A stretch of 6,057 bases of DNA from Gammaproteobacteria bacterium RIFCSPHIGHO2_12_FULL_37_14. Its GTDB lineage: Bacteria > Pseudomonadota > Gammaproteobacteria > DSM-16500. This document shows, one piece after another, positions 1 to 4,672 of this stretch. A program made the translations under genes and the position numbers. The stretch covers positions 1 through 6,057 of the forward strand of contig MGXV01000042.1 in NCBI GenBank assembly GCA_001801485.1, written 5' to 3'. How positions within the stretch are numbered: position 1 is the stretch's first letter; every line of letters begins with the position of its first letter. Under the pieces are notes generated by a model that saw only the letters and a list, made by a program, of their open reading frames with translations, did no database searches and had not been told where the DNA came from.

Positions 1-1
1 C

Positions 2-232
2 CATATTAGCTTTGAAGACATAATAGCGGCATTGGGCAACGGCAAATTGCTAGACACGATAGGACATCACAATAAGTCAAAGTATCCAAATCAGGAGATT
101 TATATAATAGAAATTAATGAGTATATTTATTTAGTGCCGTTTGTGAGGAAAGATAAGCATACTGTATTTCTTAAGACTATAGTTCCAAGCCGAAAGCTGA
201 CTAAAAAGTATCTAGATAAGAGAGGTGAGTGA
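2..232 (+). CDS. BrnT-like toxin of a type II toxin-antitoxin pair (5' end missing)
   Basis: This is the 3' portion of a small toxin gene that runs off the left edge. The reading frame is open from base 2 (His-Ile-Ser-Phe-Glu-Asp) to the TGA at 230-232, giving 76 visible codons. A TTG at 32 lies in frame, but the in-frame residues before it (ISFEDIIAAL) are typical of the family, so that TTG is not the true start. Visible hallmarks are SFED, a G-x-LLD-x-I-x-H segment, KYPNQ followed by a beta strand, YIYLVPFV, and the C-terminal FLKTIVPSRK-xT-KKYL. From memory, these match BrnT-type RNase-fold toxins, which act as ribosome-independent mRNA interferases in the cytoplasm and are neutralised by the antitoxin encoded just downstream. 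Full-length relatives are about 90 residues, so roughly 15 N-terminal residues are missing. The toxin-first gene order is usual for brnTA. Promoter and operator lie outside the window. Activity is inferred from family resemblance only. Confidence 0.8.
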   Translation, partial: HISFEDIIAALGNGKLLDTIGHHNKSKYPNQEIYIIEINEYIYLVPFVRKDKHTVFLKTIVPSRKLTKKYLDKRGE

Positions 233-234
233 TG
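221..234 (+). promoter_or_regulatory. Ribosome binding site and TGATG coupling junction of the antitoxin
   Basis: AGAGGTGAG at 221-229 lies inside the last codons of the toxin and is followed by the overlapping stop/start TGATG at 230-234. The Shine-Dalgarno core (221-225) is six bases from the ATG at 232. This supports ATG 232 as the start and suggests that ribosomes finishing the toxin reinitiate on the antitoxin. Confidence 0.65.
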
Positions 235-528
235 AAAAAAAAACGAGATATTCATAATGTGAAACTTGACAAGGAAGAACAAGAGTTATTGAAATCTGTT
301 GAACGCGGCGAATGGAAGACTGTGAGGAATGCTAAAGAAGAAGCAGCTTTTGCCAAAGAAGCGGCTGCAAATTCTCTTCGCAAAGATGAGCGAGTAACGC
401 TCCGTCTTTCAAGCATCGATTTAGATCGACTAAAACAAAAAGCCGCATATAAGGGATTGCCTTATCAAACCTTTATTGCCAGCGTATTGCATGAATATGC
501 GGCCGGACATTTCGAAGAAGTTACTTAA
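232..528 (+). CDS. CopG/ribbon-helix-helix antitoxin partner of the BrnT-like toxin
   Basis: This is a 98-residue antitoxin. ATG at 232 is preferred over the GTG at 229. It overlaps the toxin stop by one base (TGATG) and has AGAGG at 221-225 six bases upstream, so translation is probably coupled to the toxin. The N-terminal half (residues 5-50) is charged and helical, with LDKEEQELL, ERGEWKTV and an Ala/Glu-rich stretch, and would be the toxin-wrapping segment. The C-terminal half (about 53-90) is a ribbon-helix-helix DNA-binding fold: strand ERVTLRLS, helix IDLDRLKQKAAYKG, then the family signature LPYQTFIASVLHEYA. Such antitoxins bind the toxin and repress their own operon, as a dimer or as the toxin-antitoxin complex. 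Family knowledge points to a CopG/BrnA-type antitoxin. The PYQT-xI-xS-xLH-xY signature is more CopG-like than classical BrnA. The pair is either a chromosomal addiction/stress module or a remnant of mobile DNA; nothing here decides which. Confidence 0.85.
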   Translation: MKKKRDIHNVKLDKEEQELLKSVERGEWKTVRNAKEEAAFAKEAAANSLRKDERVTLRLSSIDLDRLKQKAAYKGLPYQTFIASVLHEYAAGHFEEVT

Positions 529-544
529 AACATTGTCTTAAGCA

Positions 545-574
545 TTCACAGATAAAAATATTGCTTGGTATAGT
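545..574 (+). promoter_or_regulatory. Predicted sigma-70 promoter for the U-box gene
   Basis: TTCACA (545-550, five of six matches to the -35 consensus) and TATAGT (569-574, five of six to the -10 consensus) are separated by 18 bases, with a TG one base before the -10 (extended -10). Transcription would begin near 581-583, just after the toxin-antitoxin operon, and give the U-box gene an untranslated leader of roughly 155-160 nt. This is a pattern match by eye, not a measured start site. Confidence 0.45.
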
Positions 575-680
575 TTGAATGATCCAAAAAGTTGTTCGTC
601 GAGAATTGCTGACATCTAGTATGCAACATTGCTTTTATCTAAATTTTAGAGTAACTTGTGCCCCATTTAAACATTAAAAG

Positions 681-714
681 AACTCCCCATGGTTGATGAC
701 AGCCTTGGGGAGTT
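681..714 (+). promoter_or_regulatory. Leader hairpin upstream of the U-box gene
   Basis: A perfect 9-bp inverted repeat pairs AACTCCCCA (681-689) with TGGGGAGTT (706-714). Two further G-C pairs (691-692 with 703-704) lie across a T-T mismatch. It ends 25 bases before the U-box start codon and would sit in the mRNA leader if the promoter at 545-574 is real. On the + strand it is followed by ACCACTAAAATAA, not a T-run, so it is not a convincing intrinsic terminator. On the - strand only CTTTT follows it. It could block or expose the ribosome binding site, stabilise the 5' end, or be a weak terminator for the toxin-antitoxin operon. Confidence 0.5.
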
Positions 715-727
715 ACCACTAAAATAA

Positions 728-733
728 TAAGGA
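728..733 (+). promoter_or_regulatory. Ribosome binding site of the U-box gene
   Basis: TAAGGA at 728-733 is six bases upstream of the ATG at 740 in an A-rich context. It supports that start codon for the 655-residue protein. The leader hairpin ends 13 bases before it. Confidence 0.6.
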
Positions 734-739
734 AAAAAT

Positions 740-2707
740 ATGGACACAAGAAACACGATTGACTATGTTGAAAATAATAAAAAGATTAATCACACTGGTG
801 ATTTAACGATTAAAGGGGATATAGGCGAATATGCTGAAATTCACATTCAAGACGGTTCCCTTAATATTGCAGGAAACATTAAGCAAGGCACCAAAATAAC
901 CCTTAGCCTCTCCAAAGAATTATTGTTGGAAATAAACCCTACTGCTACAGGTACCACACCATATGTTCATAGTATGGTGATGCGCGGGGGTATGTGTTCG
1001 AATAATGTCTATATTGGCGGCGACATTACTATTGATAATAGAATTTTTATCCATGATCAACAACTTGAAAAGCTCGGCGACGGTAAATATAAAATCACTC
1101 CAATTTCTAACCATCCTTTTGCTAACTTTCTAACAAAGATTAATCCAGCGTTTTCTAGAATAAAACAGGCTGAACAAACATCTCTAGCCACAGCAACTAT
1201 TGATGGTAAATCCTATGTAGGCAAAGAAATTATCGTTGATGGAGCAGAAGTCGTTGTCGATGGTAATAAAAATATTGCTGCAAATTCTACAGTAGAAAAT
1301 AAAAAATCTAGAGGTCCAATTGCACTTACTATATATAACAATGTTGAAGATGATGTTACCATCACCTCGGATGCTCAAATCCATATCGATGGTAATATCG
1401 GAAAAAGCTGCTCCATCACTAGTTTGCGGGATGGAGTGCAAGCGAAAAATCTTGGCAAAGGAACAAAGATTAATGCCTATAATAAAATATCTGTCGCTAG
1501 AGTAGACGACGATTGTGAACTCAAAAGTCAATATGCAGGGATTTATGCAACTAATCTGCAAAACAATGTAACAGTAGATGCCAATAAGGATATTGTCGTC
1601 TATGAAAACATTGGCCACGCCTGTACACTCGATAGCGAATACGGTGGCTTAGTTGCAACGCATGTTGGCAAACAATCAACTATTCGCGCGAACAAAAATA
1701 TACGTGTAAAAAACGTAGACACAGATACCTCTCTAACAAGTACCTACGGCGAATTGAATGGCAATAACATAGGTAACAATGTAACCATTAAAGCAAATAA
1801 AGATGTGACTCTAAATAAAGTTGCATGTAAGTGTTTTCTCGACAGCGAATATAAAGACATCACCATTCAACAAGAAGTGTTGGATAACAATAGACTGAGC
1901 GCTAATAAAAGCATTTCTATAGGATCGATTGGAAATGATAACCACATTACCAGTGAATATGGAAAAATAATGATAGCAAATACAAGTGGAACACATAACA
2001 TTGTTAATGCTAACAAAGATATCAATGCTAAAAATATTGGTGAACGATCAATTTTCACATCTACATATGGCGCCGTCACTGCCGATCACGTTGGCTCAAA
2101 GGTTACTATCAATGCCAACAAAAATATTACCATCCAAGGTACTTACCCATCAAATGCAAAATTCCATAGCACCTATGGTAAAATTTTTAAATCACCTCAA
2201 GCAACACTCTTGCAAGCAGTTAATAACAATCCTATTTTATCGCATCAAGAGGAAAACTACGAAAACGATTTACAACGCGCTTTGGAGTTAAGTAAAGCAG
2301 AGTATAATAAAAACCATCAGACTGTTCCACAACAACCCATTATCCAAGAAAAACCTGGATCTATTGTGAACTCAAGTATATTTCAATCAGCACCGACAAA
2401 TAATATACGCTTTATGCCGCAAAAAAGTGATGACGACACTCCCACTCCGCAAGAATTTACCTGTCCAATCACTCATGAGATCATGACTGACCCTGTTCTT
2501 TGCCTCTTAGATGAACAAACTTATGAAAAAAATGCTATCGAACAATGGTTGAATAAGGAGCGCACTGCGCCCTTTAACCGTGCACCTATGCAAGCTAACC
2601 AAGCTGTTAGTAATGTATTAATAAAAAATCGCGCTCTACAAGAAGCTATAGAAAATTATTGCAAAGTTAATCCACAGACGATTGTGATAAATTCAAGCAA
2701 ACCGTGA
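740..2707 (+). CDS. Solenoid-repeat U-box E3 ubiquitin ligase effector with a ubiquitin-interacting motif
   Basis: This is a 655-residue protein with no signal peptide or membrane segment. Residues 15-120 are Gly/Ile/Asp-rich beta strands. Residues 160-480 hold tandem 35-36-residue repeats of the form ANKDI...NIG...L.SEYG...VG..VTI, with stacked Asn and Cys positions, pointing to a parallel beta-solenoid. Residues about 505-523 contain DLQRALELSKAE, which matches the ubiquitin-interacting motif (acidic, hydrophobic-xx-A-L-x-L-S-xx-E). Residues 573-641 form a U-box: FTCPITHEIMTDPV, TYEKNAIEQWL, APFNRAPM, LIKNRALQEAI. Ile577, Pro611 and Arg614 align with CHIP Ile235, Pro269 and Arg272, which contact the E2 in that family. 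U-boxes recruit E2 enzymes and transfer ubiquitin. Bacteria lack this system, so the protein most likely acts inside a eukaryotic host, as Legionella LubX does. The solenoid may select substrates. The usual Gly before TYE is replaced (DEQTYE). Secretion route and targets are not visible. Confidence 0.88.
   Translation: MDTRNTIDYVENNKKINHTGDLTIKGDIGEYAEIHIQDGSLNIAGNIKQGTKITLSLSKELLLEINPTATGTTPYVHSMVMRGGMCSNNVYIGGDITIDNRIFIHDQQLEKLGDGKYKITPISNHPFANFLTKINPAFSRIKQAEQTSLATATIDGKSYVGKEIIVDGAEVVVDGNKNIAANSTVENKKSRGPIALTIYNNVEDDVTITSDAQIHIDGNIGKSCSITSLRDGVQAKNLGKGTKINAYNKISVARVDDDCELKSQYAGIYATNLQNNVTVDANKDIVVYENIGHACTLDSEYGGLVATHVGKQSTIRANKNIRVKNVDTDTSLTSTYGELNGNNIGNNVTIKANKDVTLNKVACKCFLDSEYKDITIQQEVLDNNRLSANKSISIGSIGNDNHITSEYGKIMIANTSGTHNIVNANKDINAKNIGERSIFTSTYGAVTADHVGSKVTINANKNITIQGTYPSNAKFHSTYGKIFKSPQATLLQAVNNNPILSHQEENYENDLQRALELSKAEYNKNHQTVPQQPIIQEKPGSIVNSSIFQSAPTNNIRFMPQKSDDDTPTPQEFTCPITHEIMTDPVLCLLDEQTYEKNAIEQWLNKERTAPFNRAPMQANQAVSNVLIKNRALQEAIENYCKVNPQTIVINSSKP
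1367..2179 (+). repeat. Protein-level tandem repeats (about 107 bp, roughly eight units) inside the U-box gene
   Basis: Residues 210-480 repeat every 35-36 residues. The ANK element starts at residues 281, 317, 352, 388, 424 and 459, with diverged versions at 210 and 246. The S-x-Y-G element starts at 263, 299, 334, 369, 405, 441 and 477, with a diverged one at 228. At DNA level the units are well diverged, so they are old duplications held together by protein structure and not recent copies. The period fits two 17-18-residue coils, or one large coil, of a beta-solenoid. Confidence 0.8.
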
Positions 2708-2733
2708 TGATGAAATCTCTGGAGACCCGGCGC

Positions 2734-2767
2734 GGGGAAGCATCAGTCCTCCCCCTTTTTCTTTTTT
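2734..2767 (+). terminator. Intrinsic terminator of the U-box gene
   Basis: GGGGAAG (2734-2740) pairs with CCTCCCC (2748-2754) across one A-C mismatch with a 7-base loop. It is followed by C, five T, C and six T (2755-2767). It begins 27 bases after the stop codon and is oriented to end the U-box transcript before the regulator gene. Confidence 0.65.
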
Positions 2768-2846
2768 ATAGGGGGAAGTGCCTACGATCCGCCTCAGTGT
2801 TCATTTTTGAGCTCGATTGCCCTATGCAATTAGTGGTTATCCTTTA

Positions 2847-2874
2847 TTGGCATTGTACAATCTATACATATTCT
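2847..2874 (+). promoter_or_regulatory. Predicted promoter of the LuxR-type regulator with an internal palindrome
   Basis: TTGGCA (2847-2852, five of six) and TATTCT (2869-2874, four of six) are 16 bases apart. A start near 2881 would leave a short leader. The perfect 10-bp palindrome ATTGTACAAT (2852-2861) overlaps the end of the -35 and the spacer. That position suits a repressor or autoregulatory operator, although a 10-bp palindrome in AT-rich DNA can occur by chance. A TATAAA at 2874-2879 is an alternative -10. Confidence 0.4.
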
Positions 2875-2906
2875 ATAAAATGACGCAATCATATCTAAAA
2901 TCATGA

Positions 2907-3632
2907 ATGATAGTGGTCATTATGCTCAAAAAAATCAAACACTTTGATACAAGTATGGAATTAATCGTGCAGAATTTTCATGGGGGAATAAAGTTAAATC
3001 CTCCTCCTCCTCATCACGATGGCATACGCTCGCTGAAGAATATGCTGCAACTACCTGTTGACGTATGTGTGATAAATAGAAATGGTGTTGCACTGATTAT
3101 GAATGAGCGAGCAATTGCGCGTTCCGGATTTAATTCACTGAATGATTGTCTTGATAAAACTATATTTGATGTCGCTAATCATCAAACCGCGCATTTTATT
3201 GCTTATCAGCATAAGATTACAAGCCATATGAATAAAATACAAATGATAGAATATGATTTTATTCGAAGAGACGACTTTAAATTACGTTGTATATTAATAT
3301 CATATCCTTTATATGACGATTTTAATAAGCTAGTTGGCATACTCGATTTATCTATCACTCCAGATAAATATCCTCTAGTTGAATCTCTATCACATTTAAT
3401 GGAGTTTGGTTTATTAAATAAACCTTCCCAGCATATGGATAATATTCGTTTTTCCAAACGCGAATTTGATTGCTTGAACCTACTTGCCGAAGGCAAAACG
3501 GCTAAAGTAATTGGTAGAAAATTAAAATTATCACACAGAACAGTTGAACATTATCTAGAAAATTGTATGAACAAAATGAAGGTGACAACACGATATGAAC
3601 TGATTGCTAAATTCCTATCATATCGTGCTTAA
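2907..3632 (+). CDS. PAS-domain LuxR-family transcriptional regulator
   Basis: This is a cytoplasmic regulator of 241 residues. Residues about 46-152 look like one PAS-type sensory domain: LPVDVCVINRNGVALIMNERA, FDVANHQTAHFI, IEYDFIRRDD, then YPLYDDFNKLVGILDLSI. Residues 181-238 are a LuxR/GerE helix-turn-helix: FSKREFDCLNLLAEGKTAKVIG, then LKLSHRTVEHYLENCMNKM, then RYELI. Conserved positions visible include R185-E186, L192-L193, G196, T212-V213, H215, K223 and R229. There is no receiver domain, so this is an orphan regulator that probably senses a ligand or redox/energy signal through the PAS domain. Such short PAS-HTH regulators are abundant in Legionella-like bacteria. The start is uncertain: ATG 2907 gives the longest form, ATG 2922 has only a weak AGTGG upstream, and ATG 2955 is also possible. 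It follows a terminator and has its own predicted promoter, so it is a separate unit from the U-box gene. Whether it controls that gene is unknown. Confidence 0.85.
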   Translation: MIVVIMLKKIKHFDTSMELIVQNFHGGIKLNPPPPHHDGIRSLKNMLQLPVDVCVINRNGVALIMNERAIARSGFNSLNDCLDKTIFDVANHQTAHFIAYQHKITSHMNKIQMIEYDFIRRDDFKLRCILISYPLYDDFNKLVGILDLSITPDKYPLVESLSHLMEFGLLNKPSQHMDNIRFSKREFDCLNLLAEGKTAKVIGRKLKLSHRTVEHYLENCMNKMKVTTRYELIAKFLSYRA

Positions 3633-3649
3633 CTTTATTTTATACTATC

Positions 3650-4300
3650 TCATCTCATTAAAAGGTGGGTATTTTCAAAATCTTTAAAATGTAAATAATT
3701 TAATAAATTATCATACGCTACAAATGCTTCGTCGCAAACCATTTCAATGCCATTAAAAATTCCTTCGGATGTTATTTTAGTATGTATTATTGTTGTGGAA
3801 TGAAATTGATTTTTCTCATAATATCGAATCCCTGGTGCATTTCCTTCCCAAACTTCAAGTCTAATTTTATCCGAATCAAATTTAAAAAGAGATGTCTTGA
3901 TGCAAGCTAACAAAAGTAAATTACCGTAATTATGTCCCTGGTATTCAGGTAAAATATACAGTTTATCTAAAAAGCTGGCTTTGTCATCTTTTGTAATTTT
4001 AGCAAAACCTACAGACTTGTCGTGTTCATAAGCGACAAAAATAGCATGATGACTATCAAGTTTATTATATAAAATATTTCTATAATCATTTTCAAGTTCT
4101 TGGCAAATTTTATCTAGGTCACCCTGAGAAAAGAAGGGTTTCTTTGTTATAGCATCTTTATAAGTTTCTGGAAAAGTCAAATTCACAATATTGATGATAT
4201 CTTTCATATCATTTTCATTTGCTTCCCGGATTTGTATTTTTGGATTTAATTTTGCTGTTTTAGGCTGACTAAAAATGCCTAGCGTTGTTTGGCTTAGCAT
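3650..4300 (-). CDS. GNAT-family N-acetyltransferase
   Basis: This 216-residue cytoplasmic enzyme is expected to transfer an acetyl group from acetyl-CoA to an amine; the substrate is unknown. After a 20-residue lead, IQIREANENDMKDIINIVNLTF (22-43) is the first strand and helix of the GNAT fold. HHAIFVAYEHDKSVGFAKI (84-102) gives the central strands. FLDKLYILPEYQGHNYGNLLL (110-130) is motif A, the acetyl-CoA pyrophosphate loop. KIRLEVWEGNAPGIRYYEKNQF (145-166) is motif B with its typical N-x-x-x-x-x-YYEK-x-x-F pattern. Motif A reads Q-G-H-N-Y-G where Q/R-x-x-G-x-G/A is usual, so the middle glycine is Asn. About 45 residues follow motif B, longer than a minimal GNAT. The start ATG at 4300 is well supported by GAGGAG eight bases upstream. 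The gene converges with the LuxR regulator, 17 bases apart, with no clear terminator between them. Confidence 0.88.
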   Translation of the reverse strand: MLSQTTLGIFSQPKTAKLNPKIQIREANENDMKDIINIVNLTFPETYKDAITKKPFFSQGDLDKICQELENDYRNILYNKLDSHHAIFVAYEHDKSVGFAKITKDDKASFLDKLYILPEYQGHNYGNLLLLACIKTSLFKFDSDKIRLEVWEGNAPGIRYYEKNQFHSTTIIHTKITSEGIFNGIEMVCDEAFVAYDNLLNYLHFKDFENTHLLMR

Positions 4301-4308
4301 CGTGATAT

Positions 4309-4314
4309 CTCCTC
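4309..4314 (-). promoter_or_regulatory. Ribosome binding site of the acetyltransferase
   Basis: Read on the minus strand, GAGGAG lies eight bases before the ATG at 4300-4298. It is the strongest Shine-Dalgarno in the window and fixes the start of the acetyltransferase, including its 20-residue N-terminal lead. Confidence 0.7.
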
Positions 4315-4338
4315 AAGTTATTAACGACGAAGAGAAAG

Positions 4339-4344
4339 ATTATG
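4339..4344 (-). promoter_or_regulatory. Possible -10 element for the acetyltransferase
   Basis: CATAAT on the minus strand (five of six matches) would start transcription about 32 bases before the gene. At 17-base spacing the -35 region is CCTATT (4367-4362), a poor match. It falls in one arm of the palindrome at 4361-4384, so the promoter may depend on a regulator binding there. An 8-bp tandem ATGGAAT repeat (4342-4348, 4350-4356) lies in between. Confidence 0.3.
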
Positions 4345-4360
4345 GAATAATGGAATTTAA

Positions 4361-4384
4361 AAATAGGGTAACATTACCCTATTT
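4361..4384. promoter_or_regulatory. 24-bp palindrome: operator or bidirectional hairpin
   Basis: AAATAGGGTAA (4361-4371) and TTACCCTATTT (4374-4384) are perfect 11-bp inverted arms around a two-base centre. On the minus strand the hairpin is followed by TTTAAATT, so it could be a weak terminator downstream of the helical-repeat gene, although that gene ends about 265 bases earlier. Its tight centre and its place over the -35 region of the acetyltransferase fit a dimeric repressor/activator site better. The region from 4301 to 4448 holds nothing else that I can support. Confidence 0.5.
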
Positions 4385-4448
4385 CACTAATAATACCCAT
4401 GCTACACTTCTCAAAAATTTACCTTAAATCCCGTGGAGAATAAATAGA

Positions 4449-4595
4449 ATGCCAATATCTAAAACGCTACAAGATAATTATGTAAGCATGATCAGCGGAT
4501 ACCTAGAGCACATTCCTATTTATACTCTCGATAATTTTGAATTTGTCGTCAGTGAATTAGAAGAATTGACTGATAATGTGGTTTCACCAAATTGA
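4449..4595 (+). CDS. Possible small protein of 48 residues
   Basis: A short open frame starts at ATG 4449 with TGGAG (4434-4438) ten bases upstream and ends at TGA 4593-4595. The product begins MPISKTLQDNYV and continues with an acidic, amphipathic stretch (FEFVVSELEELTDN). No known domain is recognised, there is no signal peptide or membrane segment, and no clear promoter. Composition is compatible with coding, but at 48 codons in AT-rich DNA this may be chance. Its last 12 bases overlap, convergently, the -1-frame tail of the helical-repeat gene, so at least one of the two readings may be wrong. It could also be the remnant of a larger gene. Confidence 0.3.
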   Translation: MPISKTLQDNYVSMISGYLEHIPIYTLDNFEFVVSELEELTDNVVSPN

Positions 4596-4672
4596 GTAAA
4601 TCGGGGTCCATTCATTATCATCTTCTTTAAATGGATCAAGTGAATCGATTACTTCGAGTATTTCTTTTTTCG
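4584..4672 (-). other. Slippery heptamer and -1-frame C-terminal extension of the helical-repeat gene
   Basis: On the minus strand A AAA AAG (4670-4664) is in exact frameshift phase with the 466-residue gene (codons cgA AAA AAG). A -1 slip there replaces the last four codons (K-Y-S-K-stop) with 26 codons beginning EILEVIDSLDPFKEDD and ending at TGA 4586-4584, giving a 488-residue product. The tail looks like protein: hydrophobic-acidic helix, two Trp, no rare-residue runs. The same result would follow from one missing A in the run, that is a sequencing error or a true mutation. No strong downstream stem is visible; only a weak bulged hairpin can be drawn. Confidence 0.4.

Noticed and set aside
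32..232. TTG at 32 as the start of the toxin gene
   Set aside because: The frame is open to the window edge, and the residues before it (ISFEDIIAAL) belong to the conserved family sequence, so the gene is truncated by the window.
609..641. A second possible promoter (CTGACA with a TATCTA-like -10) upstream of the U-box gene
   Set aside because: The -10 matches only three of six positions. The TTCACA/TATAGT pair at 545-574 is clearly better.
1184..1618. A 144-codon open frame on the minus strand inside the U-box gene, and shorter ones at 920-1114, 1811-1996 and 1867-2079
   Set aside because: They lie opposite the well-supported repeat protein. The repetitive Asn/Ile/Lys coding pattern keeps the opposite strand free of stops. 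The products are Ile/Cys/Phe-rich with no domain and no ribosome binding site.
1367..2179. Regular spacing of about 107 bp that might suggest a CRISPR array or DNA satellite
   Set aside because: The DNA units are diverged and stay in frame. Conservation is at the protein level, and there are no short identical repeats with unique spacers.
1986..2291. A 101-codon + strand frame overlapping the U-box gene
   Set aside because: It is an out-of-frame shadow of the solenoid region with no recognisable protein features. The main frame holds repeats, UIM and U-box.
2750..2776. TCCCCCT/AGGGGGA hairpin as the main terminator
   Set aside because: Its T-rich stretch is in the loop, and no T-run follows the stem. 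The stem just upstream, ending in C-T5-C-T6, is the better terminator.
3206..3496. A 96-codon minus-strand frame opposite the LuxR regulator
   Set aside because: The + strand frame has clear PAS and HTH motifs over the same bases. The antisense product has no recognisable features.
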